Source: Galeruca laticollis
Taxonomy: Eukaryota > Arthropoda > Insecta > Coleoptera > Chrysomelidae
Assembly (NCBI GenBank): GCA_963921935.1
Contig: OY998181.1
Span: 115,650,957 to 115,714,956, forward strand
Reading direction: 5' to 3'
Length of the DNA stretch: 64,000 bases
A program made the translations under genes and the position numbers. Positions 12,286-22,612 of this stretch are shown here, piece by piece. Under the pieces are notes generated by a model that saw only the letters and a program-made list of their open reading frames with translations, had not been told where the DNA came from and did no database searches. The first letter of the stretch is position 1, and each line of letters starts with the position of its first letter.

Positions 12286-12363
12286 GAGTAATGGCCATTA
12301 CTCATTCGGATGAATTACACCGCTTGCTACGTTTGTGGTGTAAAAATCGTCCTAATGAGTAAT
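12286..12363. repeat. Palindrome and large hairpin, possible element end
   Basis: A perfect 18-bp palindrome, GAGTAATGGCCATTACTC, spans 12,286-12,303. It overlaps a larger hairpin: ATTACTCATT (12,297-12,306) pairs perfectly with AATGAGTAAT (12,354-12,363), with a second inner stem TTACACC/GGTGTAA. Further TGAGTAAT copies follow near 12,383-12,391. Lying 140 bp after the recombinase fragment, it may be the terminal or recombination site of that element, but this is inference. Confidence 0.7.
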
Positions 12364-12549
12364 AACCATCATGACTCGCTCATTGAGTAATATACTATTA
12401 CAATATTTAATCCGTTCTTATTAAAAACCATAATTATGTATATTCTGTGAGAGACGAAACATATTTTTACCACCATTTAAAAATCAACAATTTTTATCGC
12501 TTTTTATCCAACCGAGAACGTCAATTCCGACTCCAGTGATAGTATATCC

Positions 12550-13174
12550 CATAGCGTTAACTTTCGTCTCTAGTAACGAAAGTAGATGGTAGCAATGTCA
12601 GATTTTATGGTATATTGTTTTGCGAGTGATGAAGTAGCATCTTTTGAAGCGAGATAATTATTTACCAGCCGAGGCATAGGCGATGCTGGTAATGTTCACG
12701 ATATTCAAAAATATTTTGGACGATCCTGTTAATATCATACTGATATAGCAAAAAAACAATGAATAAATATTTTATTTTAAATTAAAAATAACAGAATTTC
12801 TTCAAGCATTACTTATGATTTAAATATAAGATAATTGCTACATTCGAACAATTATTCAGAATTATAGGAGTATTACAATCAAGATTTTTATGTATTATTT
12901 CAGTATTTCAGTGGAAACTGACAAGTCTAAACAATTAATGGGGAAAGTGTAACTAATGAAACCAGACAACTAGATATTTCAGTCTCACGGAAGTTGAACA
13001 ATTTTGTTTCGATTTTCAATTGAACAATCGTAAAAAATGCATTCTAATGATAGATATGATACTTGTATTAATTCATTAATAATTTAAAGTCGTCAAAACA
13101 TTATATAGGAATGCGGGATATTATTGAAAATATAAATTTAACTTTTCTCACTAGAGACGAAAGTTAACGTTATG
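12550..13174. mobile_element. 625-bp MITE with 25-bp terminal inverted repeats
   Basis: The ends CATAGCGTTAACTTTCGTCT.. (12,550-12,574) and its reverse complement at 13,150-13,174 match at 24 of 25 positions. Next to the left end a local hairpin ACTTTCGT..ACGAAAGT is also present. No transposase is encoded. No clear target duplication could be read, so the superfamily is unknown. Confidence 0.7.
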
Positions 13175-14050
13175 AGAATTTCACTCGCTTGCGATGTAAA
13201 TCACGTTTTCGCTGAATCTATTCTATTACAAAATGACGTCTTTTTGTAAGCGGTTGTAAAAAAATTGTATTCTTCCAAAACCAATTTTAATTTAATTTTA
13301 TGGAGCACAATACAAAAACATGATTTAGCACAAAAACATGGAAATTTTGCATTGTATAATGTAATAAATGCAAAAATTTGGTTGCTATGCGATCATATTA
13401 GTCTGATACAAACAATAGGTTTAGAAAAGCTCAATTATAATATGAAGGTAGGTGCTAAAACAAGCATGGTAAAACGGGGTTTACCGCTACATCGCAGATT
13501 TCGTCGAGATCACTTTAAAAATAATTCAACTCATTTAAACTTCTTGTACATCCTGTGTAGTAGTGTAGTTGACTTGTCGGAAAGAATATTCTGCAACCTG
13601 AGAACATTATCAAACTCGCATGCGACTCGTTTGATTAACTTCAGTCACTCGTTAAACATTATACTATTCACCTCTAAACCAATCATTTTTATCACGACTA
13701 GGAAAATATTTCTAGATTTTTCATTGTAAAATACAAAAATTATTAAATAATATATTCGATTCAACATATATATTTTTAATCGCCGTAAATTATCAATTTC
13801 TTATATTTTCATGGGTTTCGGTCAGAAATAAAATAACTTGCTTATAGTGGTAATGGTGTTTTCGGTTATTTGCTTTCCACTATAAATCCTCCTCCTTTGA
13901 TCTTGTAATTCGTGCAAAATTGCTTTGTAATATTGTTTTTTGATGGCATATTCTGATTCCTCTCATTTCATCGAATTAAAAAAAATCGTCTCGATAAGTG
14001 CTACCGTTGCCGAGATAACTCATGTTTTACAGCGCATACGTATTTTGTAA
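13175..14050. other. Unassigned stretch
   Basis: A 154-codon plus frame (13,265-13,729) lacks any recognised domain and has no supporting context. Confidence 0.3.
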
Positions 14051-14579
14051 CACCCGGGCCGTGCGACAGCACAGCTGCTCTCCGCCATCCCCACTCCTGC
14101 TCCCACGCCGGTCGGCCGACGAACTCCTCTGAACGGTATTTTCATTGATTTTTCTTTCATTAGGCTTTCATCTGTCGAAAATGCACAAGACGAATATAGA
14201 AAGTATTTGCAACCAGCTGTAAGAGACTATTTTTTAAATTTCGATTTAACGATTAAGTAAGCCATACATTAGACCGCCCTACAAAATTTAAAAAAAAATT
14301 TGTTGCCAAGTATTTTTGAACGAATTTAGGGTAATTCAGGTCTGCTGAATTCAAAAATAAAAGCAGTTTTTCCAAATTGGCTCTAGTTTTTGAGGTAATG
14401 GATACATAATTTTTCAAGGAATTTAGCTATAACATATGCTTTTTATTTTTTAAGAATAATTTACGAACAAGAAATTTACGCAGAAACGAGAGTTCGACCC
14501 TGTTTAGTGAGAGTACCACGTGCCGACTGCTGATCACGTGATCAGTGCGTGCACTTGTTTGTCTTTTGTCTCTTGATTT

Positions 14580-14785
14580 TAACTGTCACTTCAGCGTAAG
14601 CAGTTGTTCTACTAAGACTTAGCGTCGCGGTTATTGTGCTTTTTTCACGTATTTTGTGTATTTAGTTCTTATTGCCTACCTAGTGAAGTTATTTAAATTT
14701 AATAGACGTCAAGTGGAAGGTAGGAGTACATGTGACGAATATTTGTACCTATATTTTTAACTAAAGTTACTCTTTTTTCAGAGGA
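14580..14785 (+). promoter_or_regulatory. Probable 5' leader exon and short intron of the transposon gene
   Basis: A consensus donor GTGGAAG|GTAGGAG at 14,720 and an acceptor CTCTTTTTTCAG ending at 14,781 define a 62-bp intron. Translation starts four bases into the next exon at the ATG of 14,786. The upstream stretch therefore looks like a non-coding leader exon. The promoter itself was not identified. Confidence 0.45.
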
Positions 14786-14943
14786 ATGAGTTCTTCACGC
14801 AGAAGCTGTTTGAACAGCCCTAATGTTTTCTGCTACATTTGTGGCGAATATACTGTAGCGAAACAAAGAAAAAATAACACAGATTTTGTTAGACAAGCTT
14901 ATCAAGCTTATTTCGGCGTACAGCGTGGAGACCAAGACAAGTC
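14786..14943 (+). pseudogene. N-terminal piece of an abundant arthropod repeat protein
   Basis: The frame reads MSSSRRSCLNSPNVFCYICG and on to VQRGDQDKS before the LINE begins. This is the N-terminal zinc-ribbon start (FCYxCG..., then ..GDQDK) of a large, usually unnamed protein family that is repeated in many arthropod genomes. The residues after codon 53 in this frame are LINE 3'-end sequence, not the gene. The continuation (second CxxC block and a few hundred residues of the usual protein) is missing on the far side of the insertion. Confidence 0.7.
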
Positions 14944-15143
14944 CTTTTTTTTGCCCGGAGGTGGGGTGGAAGCTAATGCCATTTCCGACAGCGGGCAGTG
15001 CAATGCTGTGGATTTGTGTGGGACTTTCCCCTCACTAAACCACCCTCCTCATCGTACCTTGGGATGAAACATACGCTGGGAGGACAGCAAGCTGTCATTA
15101 CTTCAGCGTACCAACCCACTTAGTTTAATTACCATGAACTACC

Positions 15144-18047
15144 CTATCCCTGACTTTCTCTATCCTCAGACTCCTTTCTTTCCATAATTTTCACGATATA
15201 GCTTGTGATTTTCTTCCATTTCTCAGGACATTCCACCATCTCCTGGATAATACCCTCAACCTCAGGTATATTGCCAATTTCGCTGGTGATTTCCCTGCGC
15301 TCCGCCTCCCATCTCACACACTCATACAGGACATGTCCCGGGTCGTCCCTCTTATCGCAAATTGCGCAGAGATCGCTGTCCGTCTTTTGGATCCTATGGG
15401 TGAAAGTTCCGAACGAGCCATGTCCTGATAGAAATTGTGTGACATGGTAAGACGTGGTTTTGTGTTTACACGTTACCCAACTTTTTATATCCCTGATTAG
15501 CGTCTTAGTCCATTGTGCCTTAGACGTCAAGTTGTCCCACCTGTCCTGCCATTTACGGTAGGTGCTTTTCCTCGCCATTCTCCTATTCCCCACCAACCTC
15601 CCTCCGACTGTGTATAGGAAACACCTTTCCGCAATCATAAGGTCTATTGGGGGGAAGCCCGAAATCACTTGGGCTGCCTCCGCCGATACCGTCCTGTACG
15701 CAGATATGATACGTAATAGGCTTTTTCTCTGCTCGGCTATTAATTTATCCCTATATTTTTGCACCTTAACCATGTCCTTCCAAACCGGAGCTGCATATAG
15801 TAAAACACTATGAACTACTTGGCATAAAACTCGTCGTTTGTGGTAACCCGGACCTCCAACATTCGGCATAAGCCTTTGTAATTGTGCGCTCTTAGCGGCC
15901 GCCTTCTCGATGGTCTGGTTAATATGCATAGCAAAGTTTAGGTTCTTAGTAATAATGACCCCTAGGTACTTTATACTGTCTTTAGCCTCAATCTTCTGCC
16001 CGTCCACCATTATGGAGAGCTTACGCATGGCGTTTCTCGGTCTTTTTATAACTGCCATCTCCGTTTTGTGTGGAGCCACCTTCAATCCATTTACTCGGGT
16101 CCATTGAATCGCGAGCCTGGTGGCCTTTTCCGCCCTATACCTAATCTCCTGGTCTTCATTCCCCTCGATCCAATAGATTATGTCATCCGCGTATGCCATA
16201 GGTGACACCTTTAGTCCGTAGTCTATTCTAATGATCCCATCATACATAACGTTCCACAGCACCGGTCCTAACACCGAGCCCTGTGGAACCCCCATCGTAC
16301 ATTTATGTGCGATGATCCCTGAGACCACTTTCCTGTTATGTAGATAGTTTTTAACGAACTTAACCAAGTACTGGCTTACCCCTCCATTCACGAGAGCCTT
16401 TATTATCTTCTCCCACTTGGCTGTATTAAACGCATTCTGGATATCAACTGCAACCAGTGCACCCCACTTAGAAGTTCCTTCATTGATCTTCGATTTTAAA
16501 CTTAAAATGGCAGACACAGTAGATCTTGCCGTCCTAAACCCGTGTTGTTGGGGGGATAGAACATTTTTGTCTTCAAGTTCCATCGTTAACCTGTTGGCCA
16601 CTAATCGTTCTAGTAATTTCCCAAAAGTATTCATCAGGCAGATGGGTCTATAACCAGAGGCTTCCTTCGGGTCCTTACCACCCTTAGGCAGTAATATTAC
16701 TCTCGCCGTTTTCCAGTCCTCCAGAAAAACTTGCTTTTCCAGCAACGTATTTAGGTAATTTTGTATTCCTTCTGGCCTAACCTTATATGCTATTTTTAAA
16801 GCCTTCACAGTCAGACCATCAGGTCCCGGTGCCTAACCGTTTTTCATCTTACGCATGGCCTCATCCAATTCCTGGATAGTAAATGGATCCGGGCTTGCGA
16901 TCTTCTTGTTCCCCATACTTATTTTTCTCGTATTTATGGTTGGAAAAAGCTCCTTTAGGATCTGCTTTCTGAGCTTAGTCGTTATCTGACCCATAGCTTT
17001 ATGTGCCAGTCTGCCGGTCGCAATGCGGTACCCTTGCCCCCAGATGTCCTCATCCAGGTCAGTAATTAGCTTCTCCCAGTTGATTTTTTTGGAGGCCATA
17101 ATCAACTTCTTTAGCGATCTGCTTAATTCCTTCATTCTACCCGCAAGACTTATTCTTTTGTCCCCCTCACGTTCCCGGGTGTACTCCCTCCTCATTCTGA
17201 CGTAGGTAGCTCTTGCCTCTTCAATTTCCGCATTCCACCAGTACGGTTTCACATTGCCCTTAGCCTCTTTGGTGGTAGCTATTTTGTACGCACTAAGTAT
17301 GTCTATATAGGTGGCATTTTTTTCCTTGAGGGCTCTCGTATATTTGGCAATGTCCAGGTAGACCGTCTTTCTTGGAGTCGCTTTCCTGATGTTGCCGCTG
17401 CTTTTGATTTTGAATTTTATTTGCCCGTGGAGGGTATATGGGTTGTTGTAATGCACACTCCAGCCCTTAATTTTCTTGACCAACTTTTCAGAGCACAAGG
17501 TGACATCGATGTGGTTTTTAGATGTTCCTCGTTCAAATGTATGCGTTCCGTCGTTCCTCGCCACCCATTCCATCTGTGTTAACCATTCCTCGACAAGTTG
17601 CCCCCTCCTATCGGTACTGGGCGACCCCCATATCACCGATTTCGCATTAACATCACCTACTATTACCGACGTTGTTGGTTTTTTTGCTGCCTCCTCAAAG
17701 ACCCTACCCACAGCTCTCCTAAAGTCCTCCAGATTCAGCGATGGTGATATATATGTCGCAATAATAGCAATGCCCATCGTACCTACAATCACATATCCAA
17801 GACCCCTGTGTACTGATTCCACGGTCAATTTGTTATTGGTAATAGCGATTGCCACTCCCTCCTTCTGATCCATGATCCATCCCTTCTTATGGGCCAGTTT
17901 TTTATTAGGTTCGGAGATGATCATCATATCCACCCCAGTTCTTACCGCTTCCTCCAACGCCATGTCATGCGCCATCCTAGATCTTCCTAGGTTCAACTGT
18001 ACTACATCTAACAGGTTCCCACCTAGTCTTTTTTTATTTCCCGCCAT
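15144..18047 (-). pseudogene. R1-type LINE ORF2: endonuclease plus reverse transcriptase, one nonsense codon
   Basis: One frame runs from the ATG at 18,047 to the stop at 15,144 (about 967 codons), broken only by a TAG at 16,833-16,835. That codon follows KMKNG and precedes APGPDGLT, where the family normally has lysine or another sense residue. Residues ~10-220 are an AP-type endonuclease: VQLNLGRS, ISEPN, IVGDVNAKS and NHIDVTL are present. The usual SDH near its end reads TLHG, so the catalytic Asp appears lost while His remains. The reverse transcriptase follows, with GYRPICLMNTFGKLLE, GVPQGSVLGPVLWN and the catalytic AYADDIIY. Near the C-terminus CAICDKRDDPGHVLYEC forms the CCHC. It would nick DNA and prime reverse transcription from the nick. 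As it stands it is inactive. Confidence 0.92.
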
Positions 18048-18345
18048 TTTTGTTAGTGTTTACTCCAAAACTAGGTCCTTGTGTACCTCCGTATGAGTCA
18101 AAATAAAATCTATGTGCAGTTTCTGTGCAGGGTGTAAAGGGCCCTACACAGAATGTATAAATAAAAAGTGTATAAATAAGCGGTGTATATATAGAAGGTG
18201 TATAAATAGAAGGTGTATAGATAAAACTTGTAAAACTAAATGACTCGTAAATAAGATATATGTGAACTATAGTGGTAAGATAATTATGTATGGTGTAGGG
18301 TATGACTATGCTACCGAAACCGATTTCTAGGGGGCTTAGGATCAT
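18034..18345 (-). other. Linker frame between ORF1 and ORF2 with pentapeptide repeats
   Basis: A 103-codon frame begins at an ATGA that overlaps the ORF1 stop (18,342-18,345) and ends just inside ORF2, one base out of its frame. It contains IYTPS-type pentapeptide repeats encoded by five 15-bp units at 18,153-18,227. The ATGA overlap is the sort of junction R1-group elements use to reach ORF2 by reinitiation, so this may be the original ORF2 N-terminus separated by a later one-base shift. Alternatively it is a non-coding spacer. Confidence 0.4.
18153..18227. repeat. 15-bp minisatellite, five units
   Basis: Units such as GTGTATAAATAGAAG repeat five times in perfect 15-bp register with substitutions in the outer units. 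The period is a multiple of three, so it would preserve a reading frame. Confidence 0.9.
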
Positions 18346-19850
18346 TTTTTATTATATACCAAATCCCTAAACATAGGACACCCCATATTGTCCATCCTAT
18401 GGCCTTCCACTTGGCATTTAATGCAGAATCTGTCATTCTTGCATTCTCCCACCCTATGTCCACTTTTACCGCAGTTTAAGCACAACTTGGTGCGGTCAGT
18501 CCCTTTGCATTCTTTTGTCCTATGTCCGAAATTTAAGCACCTGTAGCAGCGTGTCGGCTGGTTACGCTTCTCTACAGTGCAAGCCACCCAGCCCACCCGG
18601 ATATTTTGGATGTTTTCCATCCTTGCGGCTACCTCCAACGGAGTAGTAAATGTCGCCATCTGCTGCCCTGTCCTATCTGTTCTAATCGACTTGACCTCTA
18701 CCATCTCCTTTTCAATTCCTGCATGGCTACTGACTGCCTCTATTACTTCCTCTGTCTGTATAGACGGATGAAGGTCAAATATATCGAACGCCTGTTTCCT
18801 CCTTCTGACCACTGCCTCGTAGTTCGCCATCTCCTTGATTACTTTCTTTAGCTTCCCCGCATTGCCATTGCCTTTAGTGGTGACCACCACATCCCCGCTA
18901 TTGGTTTTCCTGATCCTCCCTATTCCTATCCCTTCAACGTTTACCTTTTCCTTTAGGTCTTGGATGACCTGAGCGTAAGTTTTCTCCCCCGTCTTTATCC
19001 ACACGCTTTCAGCGCCCCTACTTTCTTGGGTTACTTTTTCTACACCCATAGCCACTTCAATTTCCTTATTAAACGCAATGTGTTCCACAACTTTCCTCAC
19101 ACCCTCCGAGCATATAATCGTGATTTTTCCCACGTCCAATATTTTTTCCACCGCCTCCTGCAGTGCTCTATATACCTCCTTTTCCTCACCCTCGCTAATC
19201 TTGGTTATGAAGGTGAATTTCTTTTTCTCTCTCCCCCTAGTCGTTGAGCGCCTGATGCCTTCCTCTAGGTACTCCGTCTTCCACATCTCCGTTTCATCTA
19301 GAAGGTAACTTAAATCGGGTTTAAGTGTCAACTTCCTGTCCTTATCTGCCACGATTAAGACGTCTCCCTCATCGATCCACTTATTATTACTTCCATAGAT
19401 CTTTAAGACCTTGGTGTACTCTTCCCCTTCCCACGTCATGTCTTTTATTTTACAGTACTGTTCGTACCCGCCTCCCCTTCTAATATTATCTTTAATATAT
19501 TCAATCTCCCTTAATTTCTTCCTTGCCTCATTTTCTTCCTCGCATTTCTTGCAAGCCGCTTTATTCATTTCCTTACTTAACAAGGTCAGGGTTTCCTTGA
19601 TCATTTCTATGGCTCCCTCGTTTTCCCCCTTATTACCAAGAATTTCTAAAACTCCGTCCAGATTGTCCATACTTACCTCAATATTAGTTTTTCCAGCCTC
19701 CATTTCCTTCGTGCCCTCCGGCGTCCCTTCCATAACCCTTTTTCTCTTTCTATTTTTTTGTGTACCTTCTATGATTTTACCGATTACACCCTCATCCTCC
19801 GAGCTTCCAAAAAAACAAAACTGTCTACAACCAGATATAAAAATAACCAT
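18342..19850 (-). CDS. R1-type LINE ORF1 (Gag-like RNA-binding protein), 5' end chimeric
   Basis: The open frame of 502 codons has no internal stop. The last ~75 residues carry three zinc knuckles: CYRCLNFGHRTKEC, CLNCGKSGHRVGEC and CIKCQVEGHRMDNMGC. The middle is charged and partly predicted coiled coil; a basic run KNRKRKR near codon 32 could be a nuclear signal. The protein would bind its own RNA to form the transposition particle. The first dozen or so codons are antisense to the interrupted transposon gene, so the ATG at 19,850 is not the original start; the ATG at 19,733 (MEGTPEG...) is inside the element. The stop overlaps ATGA of the next frame. Confidence 0.8.
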   Translation of the reverse strand: MVIFISGCRQFCFFGSSEDEGVIGKIIEGTQKNRKRKRVMEGTPEGTKEMEAGKTNIEVSMDNLDGVLEILGNKGENEGAIEMIKETLTLLSKEMNKAACKKCEEENEARKKLREIEYIKDNIRRGGGYEQYCKIKDMTWEGEEYTKVLKIYGSNNKWIDEGDVLIVADKDRKLTLKPDLSYLLDETEMWKTEYLEEGIRRSTTRGREKKKFTFITKISEGEEKEVYRALQEAVEKILDVGKITIICSEGVRKVVEHIAFNKEIEVAMGVEKVTQESRGAESVWIKTGEKTYAQVIQDLKEKVNVEGIGIGRIRKTNSGDVVVTTKGNGNAGKLKKVIKEMANYEAVVRRRKQAFDIFDLHPSIQTEEVIEAVSSHAGIEKEMVEVKSIRTDRTGQQMATFTTPLEVAARMENIQNIRVGWVACTVEKRNQPTRCYRCLNFGHRTKECKGTDRTKLCLNCGKSGHRVGECKNDRFCIKCQVEGHRMDNMGCPMFRDLVYNKK

Positions 19851-20798
19851 TTATAGAACACGAGAGGAGAAACGTGTTCCTTACTTTAGCCAAGATGAAG
19901 ATCTTATTTATTGCAACAACATTCCCGGACTTTTTCGTCAAATGGGAATAAAATTTGTTCCAGGTGAGTGGCGACTATTCATAGACAGTTCCAGTAGAAG
20001 CTTAAAGTGTGTTTTGCTACACAATCGCAACCGATATGCGTCAATTCCTATCGCCCACTCAACAAAACTTAAGGAAGAATATCAAAACATCAAGTTGGTA
20101 TTACAGAAACTATCCTATGAAGAACATCAGTTTTCCATTTGTGCTGATTTAATAATAGTCAACTTCTTGCTTGGGCAGCAAGGTGGGATAGTAGGGCGAA
20201 GCAAGATAATTGGAATATGGTTAATTGGCCAATAAGACAAAATATGACTGTAGGAACAGCAAATGCCATAAACGATCCATTGGTGGAAAAATCATTCTCC
20301 CACCGCCCCACATCAAGTTAGGACTAATGAAACAATTTGTTAAGGCTTTGAGTAAAGATGGCGACTACTTCAAATACATTTGTAGATCGTTTTCTAGGCT
20401 AAGTATGGAAAAGCTAAAAGCGGGTATTTTCGATGGCCCTTAAATTCGCAAACTTATTAAGGACTTGGTGTAGCTTTGTTATGGTAGTTAAAAATTTCTT
20501 AGGTAATCACAAAGCGGACAATTACGAGGAATTAGTGCAACAGATGTTATTAAACTTAAACTTGGGTACTAATTACTTTCTTCACAGCCACTTGGATAAA
20601 TTTCCCGACAATCTTGGCAATTTCAGTGAGGAACAAGGGAAACGGGTCCACCAGGATATAAAGGAGATGGAGGTAAGGTATCAAGGCAGATGGGATCATC
20701 ATATGATGGCAGACTATTGTTGGAGTCTCCAACGTGATATACCTGACGGTCCTCATAAAAGAAAATCTCACAAAAAGAGCTCTTTTCCTACGAATTAG
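19801..20798 (+). pseudogene. C-terminal pieces of the interrupted arthropod repeat protein
   Basis: From ~19,830 the protein reads DIKITIYRTREEKRVPYFSQ, then GEWRLFIDSSSRSLKCVLLH and FSICADLIIVNFLLGQQGG. After a frameshift near 20,180 it reads WDSRAK..DNWNMVNW, where the usual CFLCEWDSR block has lost its start. A second shift near 20,290 leads to PHIKLGLMKQFVKAL, and a third near 20,430 to NFLGNHKADNYEELVQQML, FLHSHLDKFPDNLGNFSEEQ and RVHQDIKEMEVRYQGRWD. These are the conserved C-terminal blocks of the family whose N-terminus is at 14,786. Function is unknown to me; an endonuclease or transposase role is only a guess from its repetition and flanking inverted repeats. Three or more frameshifts make it dead. 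Confidence 0.8.
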
Positions 20799-21260
20799 AT
20801 GTAATTTTTTAAATTAAATTATATCTTTGCTATTATACCTAATCAATAAATTAATTTTATTATTTTTTCGTTTCTCTTTTTTTGAAACCACTTTAATATT
20901 TTTTACTAAAAGTAGCTTATAAGGGCCATTGGTCTATTAAATTGATATTTTTCTCTATCTTATCATATTTTGATAATATAACTGTAAAATTAGAGCCAAT
21001 TCCCCTAAATGGACAAATTCGTGATCAGCACCACGAAATTACCTAGAAATCGCCCAAATATTGTTGACAATAAAATTAGTCTTGATCAGTGTTATTCTTA
21101 ACTTTGTGGGCATCTATCTCCAGATCTACACGGTCAAATTTCGTCGTTTTGGGCTAAAATGAAAGTGCTTGCAAAGCAGTATTCAGATGGGCCACAATTT
21201 TTAAATTACATCGAACCGATGCTGTAAACCAGAAATTATTTATAATGGAAAAACTTTTTA

Positions 21261-21320
21261 AAAATTGTAAAAAATTGTAAAAAACTGTAAAAAATTGTAA
21301 AAAATTGTAAAAAATTGTTA
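21261..21320. repeat. Six 10-bp tandem units
   Basis: AAAATTGTAA repeats in exact 10-bp register from 21,261 to 21,320 with one T-to-C and one A-to-T change. Confidence 0.9.
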
Positions 21321-21329
21321 AAACGTAAA

Positions 21330-21940
21330 AAGGATATTTTTATAATTGCTTATTGTTTGTTATGACACTAAGTAACTGTTAAAAATTGCGTGCTCCTTTT
21401 TCACCGTTGTTTAAACAAGGTACGCGCAATCCAACTTTTTCATAATTTGCTAATTAATAATTGTGGCAGTGAAAAACTACGCGGTCGATCGTTACAAAAA
21501 ATTTTGTGCGTAATTGTTATATGTTTAACTAATTTTTCTGAAAATTTGATAAATATTTATAAATTTTTACTTACCGAAAAAATTTCTCAAAGTTTGCGTA
21601 TGATTTTTTACTAAATTTCGCATATTATTCATGGAAAATTAAAGTTTTTCGATTCGCGATTCTCATAACCTTATATGAAATGGTTGAATAAACAAAAAAG
21701 AAGGAGTAAATTTTTTTGATTTAAGGCTTTGTTTCAAAGTTTTAGACATAAATGTATCGAAAAATGGGTCATTTTTCGATATTTTGGTACATTTGTTGTT
21801 CGACAACATTTAGCAAGCACTTTTTGGAGTGGGCAAACATAGATTATCGTTGTACATAATATTCGGCAACTTTCTGCATACAAATTTTTGCGTTATAAAA
21901 CAACATCCATTACACCCTACTTTTACTGTTCTACCGCCTG
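21330..21940. other. Unassigned AT-rich DNA
   Basis: No recognised gene; the 74-codon frame at 21,390-21,614 has no domain. Confidence 0.35.
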
Positions 21941-21942
21941 GA

Positions 21943-22197
21943 CTATAAGTGTTTTAAATGAAACTCAACGTTTCTAGCTAATTCCACAATGTTGAAAATT
22001 CTAAAGCATTGACAATTGTTTCGACAACTGAATATCATCGTCATAATATAATATTCAGTTATCGAAACAATTGTCAATTTTTTAGAAATTTCAACATTTT
22101 TCATTATATTGTGGAATTAGCTAGAAACATTGAGTACCATTTAAAACACTAATATGAGTAGATTCCACGAAGTAAGGGTCGAGACAATCAATTTTTT
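21943..22197. mobile_element. Penelope family-A terminal sequences as a foldback
   Basis: The left arm (AACTCAACGTTTCTAGCTAATTCCACAAT...) and right arm (ATTGTGGAATTAGCTAGAAACATTGAG...) are reverse complements and match the outer ends of the 48.3-49.85-kb Penelope pair. Each arm carries a hammerhead-type segment ending GAAACAATTGTC: minus strand near 22,011-22,043, plus strand near 22,050-22,075. The right arm lacks the CTGACGA half. Coding sequence is absent, so this is an extreme truncation of a head-to-head pair. The right end extends to GTAAGGGTCGAGACAATCAA, matching the far left end at 48.29 kb. Confidence 0.8.
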
Positions 22198-22612
22198 AAC
22201 TTCAATACACTAATTAAAAAATGGTAATCTATTTTTCTGACAAGTTACATACAAAACACAGTTAGAGAACTTTTAAGAATAGGCGTCATTATTAATCCGA
22301 GAAAATACGTAAATAAACAATTAAAATTAACATTCAAATGAACTTGAGTGTTAATAAAATTATCAAGATTCTCTTTAAACTCTCTCAAAATGTTCTTAGT
22401 TCTTAGATAAGGTTACTTCTCCGAAGTTATTCCGTCAAATATCTTTTACTGAAAGGATTTCGTATTAATTTGTAACGGTTGAGCTTATTCATTCACTTTT
22501 TATTTCAAACATATTTTGAAACTGTACTCCAAATTAATCGCACTGAATTGAAGATTGAATATATTATCAAAAAAGTTTCCTAATTGACAGACAGAGAAGA
22601 AACTCTTGAATA

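Larger units (their letters stand above)
14945..19800 (-). mobile_element. R1-type non-LTR retrotransposon, near full length
   Basis: The minus-strand order is: ORF1 with three CCHC zinc knuckles, a short linker, ORF2 with AP-type endonuclease, reverse transcriptase and a C-terminal CCHC, a ~190-bp 3' UTR, then an 8-nt poly(A) (plus-strand T run at 14,945-14,952). The 5' limit lies between about 19,735 and 19,840; the flanking protein-like sequence resumes by 19,830. Three CCHC knuckles in ORF1 plus a CxxC..H..C in ORF2 point to the R1/I group. No target duplication was found, and part of the host gene is missing at the site, so insertion or later loss deleted target DNA. Confidence 0.85.
14225..21200 (+). 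mobile_element. Arthropod transposon-like element, split by a LINE
   Basis: The element carries an N-terminal gene piece (14,786-14,943) and C-terminal pieces (~19,800-20,798) of one protein family. Degenerate inverted repeats appear to flank it. On the left GGTAATTCAGG..CTGCTGAATTC and TTGGCTCTAGTTTTTGAG (about 14,330-14,396) resemble the reverse complement of TAAAATTAGAGCCAATT and GTGATCAGCACCACGAAATT on the right (about 20,985-21,045). Exact ends and target duplication were not found, so limits are approximate. It is interrupted by the R1-type LINE at 14,945-19,800. Confidence 0.5.

Noticed and set aside
13265..13729. 154-codon open frame
   Set aside because: No recognisable domain, AT-driven composition, no start context or neighbours to support a gene.
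15205..19308. Several plus-strand frames across the R1-type LINE
   Set aside because: They are antisense shadows of the strongly coding minus-strand ORF1 and ORF2.
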